64,000 bases of DNA from assembly GCA_033856235.1 (NCBI GenBank), contig JAWVFI010000007.1:1-64000 (forward strand). The letters run 5' to 3'. The position numbers were made by a program, and so were the translations under genes. Below the pieces are notes generated by a model. It had not been told where the DNA came from, did no database searches, and saw only the letters and a program-made list of their open reading frames with translations. Shown in pieces: positions 8,898 to 18,423 of this stretch (position 1 is its first letter; each line of letters starts with the position of its first letter). Source of the stretch: DASXRU01 sp033856235 (GTDB taxonomy: Bacteria > Acidobacteriota > Blastocatellia > Pyrinomonadales > Pyrinomonadaceae).

Positions 8898-9254
8898 CTA
8901 ATTTCCCCTTCCGCCATAGACTCGGGTTCGCTCTCGTATCTCACTCAAAGCAGCGATTCGATCTGTGACTATCTCTCGCAGCCGTTCAATTATGGCAAGG
9001 TGGGACAGCTCGTTTAGATCGAGTCCCGTTCTATTCTCAAGCCCATTGAAAACTTCTTCATCCAGGTAGATGCTCTCTAAGTTCGCACGGCTGGACGCAA
9101 GCCAATCTGATACCTCTGCGTCGCGTTCAATTAGCTCATCAAGCGAGTCAACTTTGTGGTCTAAGTCTCGCAACAGGGTGTCCGCTCTAGTTAACTGCCG
9201 TTCGGTGCGAACGTGGTAATTGTCGGTGTTTTGTCTCCTCGCATAATCCGGCAT
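8898..9254 (-). CDS. Hypothetical helical protein, 118 aa
   Basis: The frame opens at 9299, but ATG at 9254 has a good ribosome-binding site (GGGAG seven bases upstream), giving MPDYARRQNTDNYHV.... The protein is rich in Leu, Glu, Arg and Asp and probably forms antiparallel helices or a coiled coil (LTRADTLLRDLDHKVDSL, then LAIIERLREIVTDRI). No domain was recognised. It is convergent with the primase-zinc protein pair. Confidence 0.5.
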   Translation of the reverse strand: MPDYARRQNTDNYHVRTERQLTRADTLLRDLDHKVDSLDELIERDAEVSDWLASSRANLESIYLDEEVFNGLENRTGLDLNELSHLAIIERLREIVTDRIAALSEIRERTRVYGGRGN

Positions 9255-9603
9255 TTCACATCTCCCTTCCACGCTGTCAGCAATTCTTGACGTGTCCAAG
9301 GGCTTCTGGTTCTACCCGCTATTGCTGAGGTGGCGAATAAGTGGTGCGCCAGTGGCGCAAAAGTGGCGCGGGTGTCGTATGTATGACCCTATCGGCTAAG
9401 TGAGTGAAATTCTCATTCTGTGGGAAACAAATACCAATATGAAGGGTTTTAGTCGGGAAATGGTCGATTTCAATGGCTGAATGCGTCGGCTGCGCCGCTA
9501 AAAAGAACACCCGGCGCGTGTTATCGCTATGATCCGTTGCTGACATGCACCACACGATCAACACTCATCATCGTAGGTATTTGATCGAGTAGGTTTCAGA
9601 CAG
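9255..9603. other. Intergenic region, no gene supported
   Basis: About 350 bases between two minus-strand genes. It contains an 81-codon open frame (9319-9564, minus) with no recognisable feature, and the direct tandem phrase gtggcgcca/gtggcgcaaaagtggcgcg around 9340-9370. It probably holds the promoter of the 8898-9254 gene. Confidence 0.4.
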
Positions 9604-10521
9604 CTATTTGCACGGCTCGCACTGATTTTTCGGCAATCTAAGCGATCTGCGGAGTTCAGCTATTGTCTTGTCATCTGGAATCACTCGGATTTTGCTCGGT
9701 CTGACAGTTGGTGTTAGAAAAGGTGGCGGTTCAGTTTTCTGTCCAACGTAGAGCTCTATTGTCAGTTTCTCGCGGAATCCCCCGTTTATGACTCCAATGT
9801 TGTCGGATTCTAGGCCACGTTTACTCACGAGGTACCGTTTTGCTCGATTAGCACGTAATTCGGCCTCACATGACCGAGCCCGCCGTCCGGCATAGACTAC
9901 GATCCAGCCTCTTGAGCCAGATTCATCCTCTCGCAATCTTGAAGCGAAGTATTCAAGCAGCGTTCTTTCTTTAGAGAATTCTATGTCACTGTAATGGTCG
10001 AACAGCCTGGGTTGAGAGCCTTCCTCCTTAATGTCGTGTAAGTCTCTTCGGGAAGCAGGACAGGCAAGTTTGTAATCCCGCTTAGCTGGACCATAACTAA
10101 TCGTTTCTATAGCCTGCTCGAATACTCTGTAAGTTATGGTAATGCCCTCGTTTTCGTTCGTGTAGAATTCGACACCCTCAATTTCGCCGTTCTTCGTTTT
10201 TTCGAAAGTTTTCAGATCAAAACCGACATCGCTAAGAGTCAGCTCATGTACTGGGCGGATCGAAATACTCACTACTGTCCCGGTTGGGACGTTCCAGCCG
10301 GATGGCCAACATTTTTCACAGGGGCCATCAGTGTAAGTCACCACCACGACCATATCTTTCAGTTTATGAATATTGCCTGATGTCGATGGCCCCAGAACGC
10401 GTTCAACGTCATCACGTCTCGAATGCAAGGGGATAATCCCGCGCCACCCTTCTGCTAATCCGCAAACAGCCATAATTAGGATGTACGTGCCTATCGCTGA
10501 TGCTCTGATGAGGGTATTCAT
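9604..10521 (-). CDS. Exported protein with OmpA-like C-terminal domain, coupled to the RHS gene
   Basis: Start chosen at ATG 10521 (MNTLIRASAIGTYILIMAVCGLAEGW), which gives a signal peptide and overlaps the stop of the upstream RHS gene by the four bases ATGA. 305 residues. The middle (RRDDVERVLGPSTSGNIH...) resembles small beta domains of secreted acidobacterial proteins. The C-terminal part (YFASRLREDES, GWIVVYAGRRARSCEAELRANRAKRYLVSKRGLESDNIGVINGG) matches the OmpA-like peptidoglycan-binding fold with its conserved alpha helix. The overlap means it is translated together with the RHS protein. An immunity or anchoring role is possible from position only. Confidence 0.65.
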   Translation of the reverse strand: MNTLIRASAIGTYILIMAVCGLAEGWRGIIPLHSRRDDVERVLGPSTSGNIHKLKDMVVVVTYTDGPCEKCWPSGWNVPTGTVVSISIRPVHELTLSDVGFDLKTFEKTKNGEIEGVEFYTNENEGITITYRVFEQAIETISYGPAKRDYKLACPASRRDLHDIKEEGSQPRLFDHYSDIEFSKERTLLEYFASRLREDESGSRGWIVVYAGRRARSCEAELRANRAKRYLVSKRGLESDNIGVINGGFREKLTIELYVGQKTEPPPFLTPTVRPSKIRVIPDDKTIAELRRSLRLPKNQCEPCK

Positions 10522-13500
10522 TTTTTTGGGTCTCCCGGATCGCAGGCACTTGCCAACATATATCCCCAATAAACAGATGCGGCCGATTCTAATTTTTCCG
10601 CGTTCCACTTTGGATCTGCTTTGAATCCCAAGCCCTGAGCTAAGTTTGAATCTAGAAAGCCTCGGCCGCCGCGCAGGTGATGTATGATTTCATGTATGGC
10701 AGCGCTAGCGATCTGTCTCTCAGCGTAACCTGGTCTAGGGGAGTAACCATTTGGGCTCAAGAGCACGGAAGCTGGTGTGTTGCCGTTAATTCCCCCTTTA
10801 GCCTCTCCAGCTCTTTTCATCGCGTAATCATAGTGGAATCCACCTTGGGTTTCGATCTTGTCAAAGGTATCCAGAATTTCATTGAGATTTACTGGGTCTT
10901 GACCCGCCAGTTTTGCCGCCTTATTTAGGACATTGGTCAGGAACTTTGCACATCGTCCATTTACCAGCAATTTTGCAACCCGACTGCGGAGGTCTTTTAC
11001 CTCGTCACCTGTGAACCGCCGTGAACCAGTATCCTGCGGCGTAATACTTGTCCAAAACGAAGACGAAGAGGCATAAAGCGTGGTTATTGTGGTTGGCCCT
11101 CCCAGGTTCACGTTAACCGACTCCCAATGTTCGCTTGTCATCTGACCATTAGCGTCATAGTTTAACTCGAAAGCCCTCCCCAGCCTTATTCCCGTCTTTC
11201 GATAGCCCACTACCCTTGCTGAATCAGCCGCCATGCCGTAAGCCATTGAGAAACCGCCGCTGACAAAATTATTCATGATGCCCATCATGTAGTCCCTAGG
11301 CACGGGAATACCGTCACGGGAATACGTGACGCCGTGCTGCTGCGGACTGCCGAATGACCCGTAAGGCAATAGTGATTCGCCGGCCTCACTAGACGGGTAA
11401 GGCACGATTAGGTCGTACGGACTATAGAGGCCGGCATCTGAACTCGCCGGATCCAACTCCGCACTGCTCCCATAGTAGCCGGAGATGTTGCTGGTATGGC
11501 GCACGCTGGCATTGCTCGCGTCGCGATGCTCCCAAATCACCTGCTGGAGGTTGGTAGGCCCCACTTCCTGCGTCGCCAGCACCTGGCTGCCCGAATAAAC
11601 AAACGTGCGCTGCTTAGCCCCACTCCCGCTTAACTCCGTCAACACTTTCCCACCTAACACACTTGAACGTAAGTAATATGTTGTGGTGGTAAAGGGCTGA
11701 TCGTTGGCATCAAGACCGCTTTCCACCGTCTTCACCCGGTTGCCATTCCCATCGAAGCTCTGCTGTGTATCACTCTCTGAGTGCACCGTAGCCATTTGCC
11801 CCGCGGCATCGTAAGTGTAGACCTGCTGAAAATTGCTCAACAAGTTGCCACTCGCATCATAGCTCCAGTCTGCGCGGCGGTTATTCGTATAAGAATCGGT
11901 CGACGAAAAGTAAGCAGTCCAGTGGTTGCTGTTCTGCGTGGTCAGATGACTGAAATTATCGTATCCGTACGTCTGCTTGTAAGGACGATCATTGGTGGCC
12001 GCTTCGCCCCGCGCCTCAGCGCCGGAAAGAGCTTGGGTCATGCGGGCCATCTGGTCGTGAGTGTAGGCCCGGTCAAAGCGCTGATCGATCCGGTCGTGCG
12101 AATAGCTCATCAGGCCATCGTTCGTGTACTGGTAAGTCTTATTGATCACGTTTGGAATCACAAAGCTGCTGGGATGCAAGCGCGCATTGTAGTCAATATC
12201 AAGGGTCAGGTTGTTGCCATAGCTGAGATGCTTGATTCCGCCCGCAGCGCGGTATTGTAGATTGGAAGCATAGGTAGAAACGTTGGCGAAACCTGAGCCA
12301 GTCACGCTTGAGAGTCTACCTGCCGGGTCATGGTTGTAACTCACCTGCGCGCCAAAGTGGTCGGTGACGCTGGTTAATTGGTTGGCCAGGTTATAACCGT
12401 AGGTCATCGTGAATGCGCCTACGTTCGGGAAGGTGCGCGTTTCGGAAGTGAGGCGTGAAAAACGATCGTACTCGTATGTCGTACCGCCAACTACGTTGTT
12501 TTGAGTATCCTTTTCCGTCATGGATACTCGATTACCAGCGTTGTCATAGGCCAGCGTTACCTTTGGCGTCGGCGTTATGCCTGTCGGAGCGGCATAAACG
12601 ATGCTGGTCGGTTGATGCCGGCCATTGTATTCGTAGGTTGCAGTTGCGCCGCGCGCGTCGGTGACCTTTTGGATGGTGTCGTCGGTGTTGTAATCCCAGG
12701 TTGTGTTGGTACCGAGATCCTGTTCGGGTGTGTGCTTCTTCCACAGCCGGCCAAAACCGTCATAGCTCGTCGTGGTATCTTGATAAGTACCACTACCCTC
12801 TGCTCCCGCATACTGCCTCACTTGCGTGACCTGATCTCGTTGGTTGTAGGTGTTGACCGTAGTCGCATACACGCTGCCGCCCTGCCAGTTGAGCACTTCG
12901 GTTTTGGCGGTGCGGCCATACAAATCGCTATAGATCTTCTGCTGCCGTCGCTTTAGGGTTCCATTTTCAATCGTACCTTCGTCAGTCAGCGTCACTACTT
13001 CGCCGCCGGCGCAACCGCAACCAGAATAGCTAAACTGTTTTCTGCTCGGATTCGTCGGAGTGTCGTCGGTATTGATGGTTTCTAGTGGCCGGCCCTTCCA
13101 GTCGTAAGTCTGCTGCATGTACAGCCAGCCCGCCGCATCATCACCATAGGGTATCCAGGAGTCGTTGATTTCCGTCGGATTTGACTGCTTGATCACCTGG
13201 CCCATGAGGTCATATTTAATATTCTGAGCTTTATACCAGCCGGCGCTGCCCGGATGATTGCCGGCAATTCCAAAGGGCTGGCCTAAGCCATTGAAGATTT
13301 GAATCGTATAAGCCTCGTCATAACCTACGGTATTGACAGTGGAAAAGCTCTGCACATAGTTTGCCCCGTAAACGTAACGGGTATAGGCCCCATTATCGGT
13401 CATCGTAGTGCGCTCCAGACGCCCGGCGCTGTCATAGTCAAGCGTTTGAATGGCCCCTTGCGGCTGCCCGGCGGCCGGCGGCCCCTTGTGCCGCGTCTTA

Positions 13501-16103
13501 GCGCCGAAGTCGAAGTTGTATCGAATGTAGGTACCATTCCAGTCGTTATCGTAAACCGTTGTTGGATAAGCAAACGTGTTGCGGCCGTTGTTCAGGTCAG
13601 AGAAGGAATCGCTATAGCTCACGAAGTTCTGATGCCACAGCATGTCGCGTGTGAACGTTACGGAGCCCGCCACATTGTAGCCGTACTTAAACTCAATGCC
13701 CGGCGGCGGATTGGGATCGACATTGTTTTGCGTAACCAGCACCAGATTGCCGCGGGTGGTTAGGCTAGTGTTGTAACTGGCATCATGCTGAACTGGATTT
13801 ACGTTTCCCGGCATAGCCTCCAAGTGGGAAGCCCAGTCGTAGCCATAATGAGTTTCTAACAGTTTGTTGCTCCCCCCATCATCGAGAAACACTTCTTCGG
13901 GAAGGCCGATAATTCGCTTGTCCAGGTATACGCTCGTCAACAGGTAGTCGGTATGTGTGCGGCGATAGGGAGTAACGGCGTCAGCCAGGTATTCCGTTAC
14001 ATCGTTAGTTAGACTGCATAGAACGCCGCTGGGAAGCGTAAATGACTTGTAGCCAATGGTAGTGCGGCGGCGATTGGAGGCTGCGTCATAGACATTCGTT
14101 TCGACCGGCCGCGGATTGGTCAAATAGCTTACGCCGGTGTTGTCCTGTATCCAAGATGTTGTTGACCATTTTTGGCGCACCCCTCCTGACCAGACCTCGC
14201 TCAACGTCGTCAAACCCTTCTGCCAGCCGCTGCCATAGAACTCCTTATAAACAGTTCCATCCGGCGCAACTAATTGATGCGAGCCGTTGAGAAGATCGCT
14301 GTATTGCGTCGTTACTTCCGCAGGCACACCGTTCGCGTTGTTCCAATATTCCCCCCAAACCCGAATAGCCGATATCCGGGGACAATCCATTGAGGTACTT
14401 TCATATTCGAAAGTCGTATAATTAAGTGGGTGGTTGTCCGATGCGGGGTTACTGTCTGAGCCGTAATAGGTTATTCGGGAGACTTGGCCCGTCAACGAAG
14501 TAGAGTAGATAAATTTGTAATAGCTATGATCAGCAAGACCAATTTGTGTGACCACTGGGATCGTCCCCGCATAGGTGATTCCGCTAATATTCCCTGAGAA
14601 GCCAGGCTGGATTTGGACAGTGCTCCAGCCAAAGGTAGCCCACTCATGCGTCTGTCCATTCCAGTCTTGCGTAATTGAAAGCAGGTTAGAGTTGCCGTCG
14701 TAGTTGAAAGTAATTTGGCGTTCCAGCGTGTCTTTGACGGTTGTGATTTGGCCGCGCCAGTTGTAGTTGATTGTGAGATAGTTACCGTTGCGATCCTTTA
14801 TCTGATTGCAGCGCCACTCATTGTTCAATTTTGTGTAGTTGAGCTGAGTCCCATCTATGGAGCGCACTACCAGAATGCTCCCGTAATCAATCAGTTGCAG
14901 ATAGGAGGAATCCGCCGCCTCATAAATTGTCGTTGAGCCCACCTGTCGCAGCTCGGTGCGTCCGCCGGATGGTGTAATGAGTAGATAAACATTCTGTCCC
15001 ACCTGCGCATCGAAAAACTGTTCCTGAACGGCTGGAAATCCAAGGCGAAAACCGGGACTTGGGGAACCGTTGTCCTCGTCAAAATAAAGGTACGGATGAT
15101 CTGGATCTGATCCGGATCTCGTCCATACCATCGACGAATATGAAAGCGTGAGCCCGAGATCCAAGCCTGAGCGACCGGGCAAGCTAACGAGCGGCAAGCT
15201 CCATTCTGCATCTCTTCCCAGCAATCCATTGCCGGCCTGATTTGTAGGATCAACCCGAGCACTTAGTAACGAACTAACGCTACTGGAGGGGGAGTTAACG
15301 ACTGAAATGCTAGACACGATGGTTCCGAATTCGCCAGCCTGGTCGTCAAAGGCGCGACGCACCGCTTCGCGGCCTTGAGAAGGAAGCATGGCCTCCCAAT
15401 AGGCCCATCCCCCTGGTTCGGGGTCGCGCATGGCATAACTCCTGTACATATCGTAAACGTACGAGTGATTGTCGCGGTTGCGACTCGCGTATTCAACAGA
15501 TTCAAATAGCGTCTTGCCCATTTCGCGTGCTGCCATCACCATCGAGTTTTGCCCACGCTGAAATGCCGCTCGCAATATGTCGAGCCAATACGATTGTTCG
15601 TATCCGTATGGTTGCCGGGCGAGTGCGGCTTGGAAGAAATTCTGCACATAAGAATCATCACCTACCGGCGGGGGCATAAACGTGAGCGCCTTGCGGGAGC
15701 GGGCGTGACTCAGTTTGATCTGCCTCTCGGATATCGCCTTTGCTTTCGAATGCGGCAATTGAATTCGATCTGCTACTTCGGGAGGGTGCTGCGAACCACG
15801 CCCACTGCTGACTATCCTCCCACTGCTCGGTTCGAGTGGATTGCGTCTCGATCTGATTGAGGAGGGAATTGCTGCCGGCGCTTCTGGCTTTTCATGCCGC
15901 CGATGGCGCACTTCATTCAGGTTAGGAAGTCCAACTTCGGGTGCACCCGAAACGGGTCGTCCCTTGCGCGATTGGCCTTGGCCTGTCGTAAGACTCTTTG
16001 CTTCACCGAGGCGGAATGGCATCAACAGAGATGCAAACAGAGCAAGGCAAACGAACAACGCGATCAGGGTGATTGGTAGACGAGAGCGGCGGCGGGAAAC
16101 CAT
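10518..16103 (-). CDS. RHS-repeat protein with DUF4214 region and HEIIH C-terminal metallopeptidase-like domain
   Basis: The start is ATG 16103 with GGAGG six bases upstream (the frame is open to 16202); 1861 residues. A membrane or signal segment follows the start (SRLPITLIALFVCLALFASLLMP). A DUF4214-like segment comes next (YVQNFFQAALARQPYGYEQSYWLDIL), then more than a thousand residues of RHS/YD repeats (NYDGNSNLLSIT, EYDRFSRLTSETR, YDNAGNRVSMTEK). The variable C-terminus carries AAIHEIIHHLRGG with HExxH at about residues 1804-1808, so a zinc-peptidase-like effector. RHS shells encapsulate toxic C-terminal domains for delivery or for contact-dependent killing. Its own promoter lies at 16237-16265. 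Confidence 0.88.
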   Translation of the reverse strand: MVSRRRSRLPITLIALFVCLALFASLLMPFRLGEAKSLTTGQGQSRKGRPVSGAPEVGLPNLNEVRHRRHEKPEAPAAIPSSIRSRRNPLEPSSGRIVSSGRGSQHPPEVADRIQLPHSKAKAISERQIKLSHARSRKALTFMPPPVGDDSYVQNFFQAALARQPYGYEQSYWLDILRAAFQRGQNSMVMAAREMGKTLFESVEYASRNRDNHSYVYDMYRSYAMRDPEPGGWAYWEAMLPSQGREAVRRAFDDQAGEFGTIVSSISVVNSPSSSVSSLLSARVDPTNQAGNGLLGRDAEWSLPLVSLPGRSGLDLGLTLSYSSMVWTRSGSDPDHPYLYFDEDNGSPSPGFRLGFPAVQEQFFDAQVGQNVYLLITPSGGRTELRQVGSTTIYEAADSSYLQLIDYGSILVVRSIDGTQLNYTKLNNEWRCNQIKDRNGNYLTINYNWRGQITTVKDTLERQITFNYDGNSNLLSITQDWNGQTHEWATFGWSTVQIQPGFSGNISGITYAGTIPVVTQIGLADHSYYKFIYSTSLTGQVSRITYYGSDSNPASDNHPLNYTTFEYESTSMDCPRISAIRVWGEYWNNANGVPAEVTTQYSDLLNGSHQLVAPDGTVYKEFYGSGWQKGLTTLSEVWSGGVRQKWSTTSWIQDNTGVSYLTNPRPVETNVYDAASNRRRTTIGYKSFTLPSGVLCSLTNDVTEYLADAVTPYRRTHTDYLLTSVYLDKRIIGLPEEVFLDDGGSNKLLETHYGYDWASHLEAMPGNVNPVQHDASYNTSLTTRGNLVLVTQNNVDPNPPPGIEFKYGYNVAGSVTFTRDMLWHQNFVSYSDSFSDLNNGRNTFAYPTTVYDNDWNGTYIRYNFDFGAKTRHKGPPAAGQPQGAIQTLDYDSAGRLERTTMTDNGAYTRYVYGANYVQSFSTVNTVGYDEAYTIQIFNGLGQPFGIAGNHPGSAGWYKAQNIKYDLMGQVIKQSNPTEINDSWIPYGDDAAGWLYMQQTYDWKGRPLETINTDDTPTNPSRKQFSYSGCGCAGGEVVTLTDEGTIENGTLKRRQQKIYSDLYGRTAKTEVLNWQGGSVYATTVNTYNQRDQVTQVRQYAGAEGSGTYQDTTTSYDGFGRLWKKHTPEQDLGTNTTWDYNTDDTIQKVTDARGATATYEYNGRHQPTSIVYAAPTGITPTPKVTLAYDNAGNRVSMTEKDTQNNVVGGTTYEYDRFSRLTSETRTFPNVGAFTMTYGYNLANQLTSVTDHFGAQVSYNHDPAGRLSSVTGSGFANVSTYASNLQYRAAGGIKHLSYGNNLTLDIDYNARLHPSSFVIPNVINKTYQYTNDGLMSYSHDRIDQRFDRAYTHDQMARMTQALSGAEARGEAATNDRPYKQTYGYDNFSHLTTQNSNHWTAYFSSTDSYTNNRRADWSYDASGNLLSNFQQVYTYDAAGQMATVHSESDTQQSFDGNGNRVKTVESGLDANDQPFTTTTYYLRSSVLGGKVLTELSGSGAKQRTFVYSGSQVLATQEVGPTNLQQVIWEHRDASNASVRHTSNISGYYGSSAELDPASSDAGLYSPYDLIVPYPSSEAGESLLPYGSFGSPQQHGVTYSRDGIPVPRDYMMGIMNNFVSGGFSMAYGMAADSARVVGYRKTGIRLGRAFELNYDANGQMTSEHWESVNVNLGGPTTITTLYASSSSFWTSITPQDTGSRRFTGDEVKDLRSRVAKLLVNGRCAKFLTNVLNKAAKLAGQDPVNLNEILDTFDKIETQGGFHYDYAMKRAGEAKGGINGNTPASVLLSPNGYSPRPGYAERQIASAAIHEIIHHLRGGRGFLDSNLAQGLGFKADPKWNAEKLESAASVYWGYMLASACDPGDPKK

Positions 16104-16236
16104 AGAAACCTCCGGGAAGCAAAAGCAGAGCCTAAGCTCAGCTTGTTGGGTTTCACAGGTTCTGGGCCGCATTCCCTGTGTGAGATTGACTGCATTCCCC
16201 ACGCGGAATGTAGTCAGCTAGTTTGTGAGTGTGGGG

Positions 16237-16265
16237 ATGCTAGGACGGACGTTTCCCGTTGTCAA
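16237..16265 (-). promoter_or_regulatory. Sigma-70 promoter of the RHS operon
   Basis: On the minus strand TTGACA (16265-16260), a 17-base spacer and TAGCAT (16242-16237). The hexamers, spacing and about 65 upstream bases are closely repeated at 18131-18159 upstream of an SH3-domain gene. Predicted transcription would start near 16230, leaving a 5' leader of about 125 bases before the RHS ATG. Confidence 0.6.
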
Positions 16266-16491
16266 GATAAACTTTGTCCTACGACAGAGTGCTGTCATGC
16301 CAAAATTTTTACATCTAAGCCGCAGGGATCTAGAACACAAGAACGCGGCGGAAAGATCGGACTCGTTGAAGCCAACCGCCTTGGTTAGTCAGGTATGTGA
16401 TTACGCTAACTAGCCAACGCGCAGGGTGTTCCTTTTTTATCGGAGGGCATTCGTCTAATGTGTAAAAGGACGCGGCGGAGGGGACTGGGAT

Positions 16492-16875
16492 TCATTTGAA
16501 TAATCGGTTAATGATTGCGTAGAACGGGGCTATCATTAACCAAAACGCTAAAGACAAAGGCCAAATCGCTCCCAAGATTGCTCTGCTGTCGCTATCCCAT
16601 TGAGTGCTGATGTGCGGGAACGCGATTTTGCGCAGCAACTCACATGCGCTGACCGCAAAAGCCGCGACGACAGGATATAAGAGCCCAACAACTGCGCCGA
16701 CGACGATAGAAGGGATAGCGAGGAACGCGAGGTTCTCCCAAGCGAAACCATAACCGTCAGATGTTGGAGTCAAGCCGAAATATAGAAGGGTTCCAACACC
16801 AGCCACAATTGCTGCTGAGACTGACGCCGCAAACAAACAGCCTCTGCCGAAAGTTCCATCAGACATTTCAATCAC
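16492..16875 (-). CDS. Small integral membrane protein
   Basis: 127 residues from GTG at 16875, with an ATG nine bases further in. Three hydrophobic segments are visible (GCLFAASVSAAIVAGVGTLLYFGL, ENLAFLAIPSIVVGAVVGLLYPVVAAFAV and GAIWPLSLAFWLMIAPFYAII). No family was recognised. It lies in a run of minus-strand genes for small exported or membrane proteins in the middle of the element. Confidence 0.55.
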   Translation of the reverse strand: MIEMSDGTFGRGCLFAASVSAAIVAGVGTLLYFGLTPTSDGYGFAWENLAFLAIPSIVVGAVVGLLYPVVAAFAVSACELLRKIAFPHISTQWDSDSRAILGAIWPLSLAFWLMIAPFYAIINRLFK

Positions 16876-16954
16876 GCGACCTTTCGTTTCTTCGCGGCTT
16901 TCTCCTCCGGCGAAACGGGGCTAAACTGTTTTGAGGCACGCTGGAAACGCTTAC

Positions 16955-17545
16955 TCATTTACTGCTTAAAAGAATGACCTCGTTAGTCTTAATTGATACT
17001 TCCAGGTATCCAAGTTCATGCGCTTGAGCCGGTGTGAGAATCACTTCAACTTGATTCCAACGTCCAGGCAGTAGGTCTTGAGTAAAGTGTTGGGATTTTG
17101 TCTTTTTGTTTTGATGCCAACTTAACCAATTATCATTGAAGGCCGGTTCTTTTGGTGCCCACTTCAACGAAAGATCAAAGCCACTGAACGTCGCAGTTGT
17201 CATGTTTCCTATCCCCAAGAATATTTTGTAGCCGTTCAGATAGGGCTCCAACTTAGCCACAGATACTAAAAAAGTACCGTTATTACTATTGACCTTCTGA
17301 TAGGAATCAGAGGTTGTGTCCAGTTCAGCACTGTTGTCCTTTCTCATCTCCAACTGCAACTCAAGAACTCTACTCTCAAGCTGTTGAATTCTCTTTTCAA
17401 GCACAGCCCTAGAAGGAGCTTCATCGTTCACAAACCCAGCACTAAGGTCAATCGGTTGGGGCTTTGGTTTCACGCGTTTTTGCTGTGAGAATACGTTGGA
17501 TGCGGCTAGGAAAAGGCAGGCACCAATAGCAATTGTTTTTAGCAT
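16955..17545 (-). CDS. Exported coiled-coil protein, DUF3251-like
   Basis: ATG at 17545 has GGAG upstream and gives a signal peptide (MLKTIAIGACLFLAASNVFS). The frame also allows 17560 or 17575. A coiled coil follows (LEKRIQQLESRVLELQLEMRK), then a beta domain with GTFLVSVAKLEPYLNGYKIFLGIGNMTTATFSGFDL, resembling the DUF3251/YajI type. 196 residues. It starts 62 bases after the stop of the SH3-domain gene and is probably co-transcribed with it. Function is unknown; a periplasmic or lipid-associated role is likely. Confidence 0.55.
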   Translation of the reverse strand: MLKTIAIGACLFLAASNVFSQQKRVKPKPQPIDLSAGFVNDEAPSRAVLEKRIQQLESRVLELQLEMRKDNSAELDTTSDSYQKVNSNNGTFLVSVAKLEPYLNGYKIFLGIGNMTTATFSGFDLSLKWAPKEPAFNDNWLSWHQNKKTKSQHFTQDLLPGRWNQVEVILTPAQAHELGYLEVSIKTNEVILLSSK

Positions 17546-17606
17546 GCGAGTAGACTCCATGATGTCGGAACACAAGGGGCCAGGGCTGCGAAAGAGGCTG
17601 GGGCCC

Positions 17607-18092
17607 TTAATTACATAAACCGCGATCTACATATACCTTCCTACCTGAACCGCTTAGGTAGTAACACCCACCGCGCGATCCTCTGAGATAGGTATGATTA
17701 GTTGTCGCCTGTGTGGGCGTTGAGTGTTGTGGTGTTTCCGGGGTTACCGCCGAAGGCGAGACGAGAGGTGTAGGAGGCGGTGTGTACTCTGGCACAATAG
17801 CCTGGGGTATAGTCGGTTGAGGAGTTGATCCTAGCGCACTGATAAACTCGATAGTATTGCCGTGCATCCAGCCGACATGATTAGCTACTCGCACGACATA
17901 CCAGGGCAGTTTCTCATCTAGAACCTTCACGAGCGTTCCCTCGGGAACTTCATCACCAACAGCTCCAGCGGGCGATGGTGTATCCCGGAGGTTAGCATTC
18001 TGTGAAATCACGCGAGCATATCGAGGGGTTTGAGCAGAAACCGTTATCGGAAGAACGCAAACAAATAAGATCAGTAGGAGGACGCGGTTCAT
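17607..18092 (-). CDS. Exported bacterial SH3-domain protein
   Basis: 161 residues. Signal peptide MNRVLLLILFVCVLPITVSAQ, then an SH3b domain (YARVISQNANLRDTPSP...EGTLVKVLDE...WYVVRV...GWMHGNTIEF), a Pro/Thr-rich linker and a C-terminal module ending GGCYYLSGSGRKVYVDRGLC. SH3b domains bind cell-wall peptides. The ATG at 18092 has GGAG eight bases upstream, and a strong promoter lies at 18131-18159, with a leader of only about 32 bases. First gene of a probable two-gene transcript with the DUF3251-like gene. Confidence 0.75.
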   Translation of the reverse strand: MNRVLLLILFVCVLPITVSAQTPRYARVISQNANLRDTPSPAGAVGDEVPEGTLVKVLDEKLPWYVVRVANHVGWMHGNTIEFISALGSTPQPTIPQAIVPEYTPPPTPLVSPSAVTPETPQHSTPTQATTNHTYLRGSRGGCYYLSGSGRKVYVDRGLCN

Positions 18093-18130
18093 AGTTGAGA
18101 CTCCGTTGAGGTTAAAGAGCGGAAGCGCGG

Positions 18131-18159
18131 ATGCTATTCTTGACGAGTGGCATTGTCAA
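18131..18159 (-). promoter_or_regulatory. Sigma-70 promoter of the SH3-domain gene, paralogous to 16237-16265
   Basis: On the minus strand TTGACA (18159-18154), a 17-base spacer and TAGCAT (18136-18131). The hexamers are identical to those of the RHS promoter, and the upstream region (to about 18230) matches it over several blocks, including gggatctagaaca. Confidence 0.6.
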
Positions 18160-18423
18160 GATAAACATTGTCGGCTCGATTCATGCCAAAGTCTTTGTAT
18201 CTACCGCCACGGGATCTAGAACAGAAGAATGCGGCGAAAGCCTTTGGAGACTCCCGCCGCTCCCTTACACTCGCACCGAATGCCCTCACAAACATTCGGC
18301 GCTAGACGGACACATTTAGCACCCGCCCGATAGTAGGATTCATACTCCAACCCTGCCAATGAGATCAAGTAAATAGCGAATCGGTATGAAGCCCACCGGA
18401 TGCAAGAGTTTTTGTATTAAAGG

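Noticed and set aside
9319..9564. 81-codon minus-strand frame
   Set aside because: No ribosome-binding site, domain or signal; probably the promoter region of the neighbouring gene.
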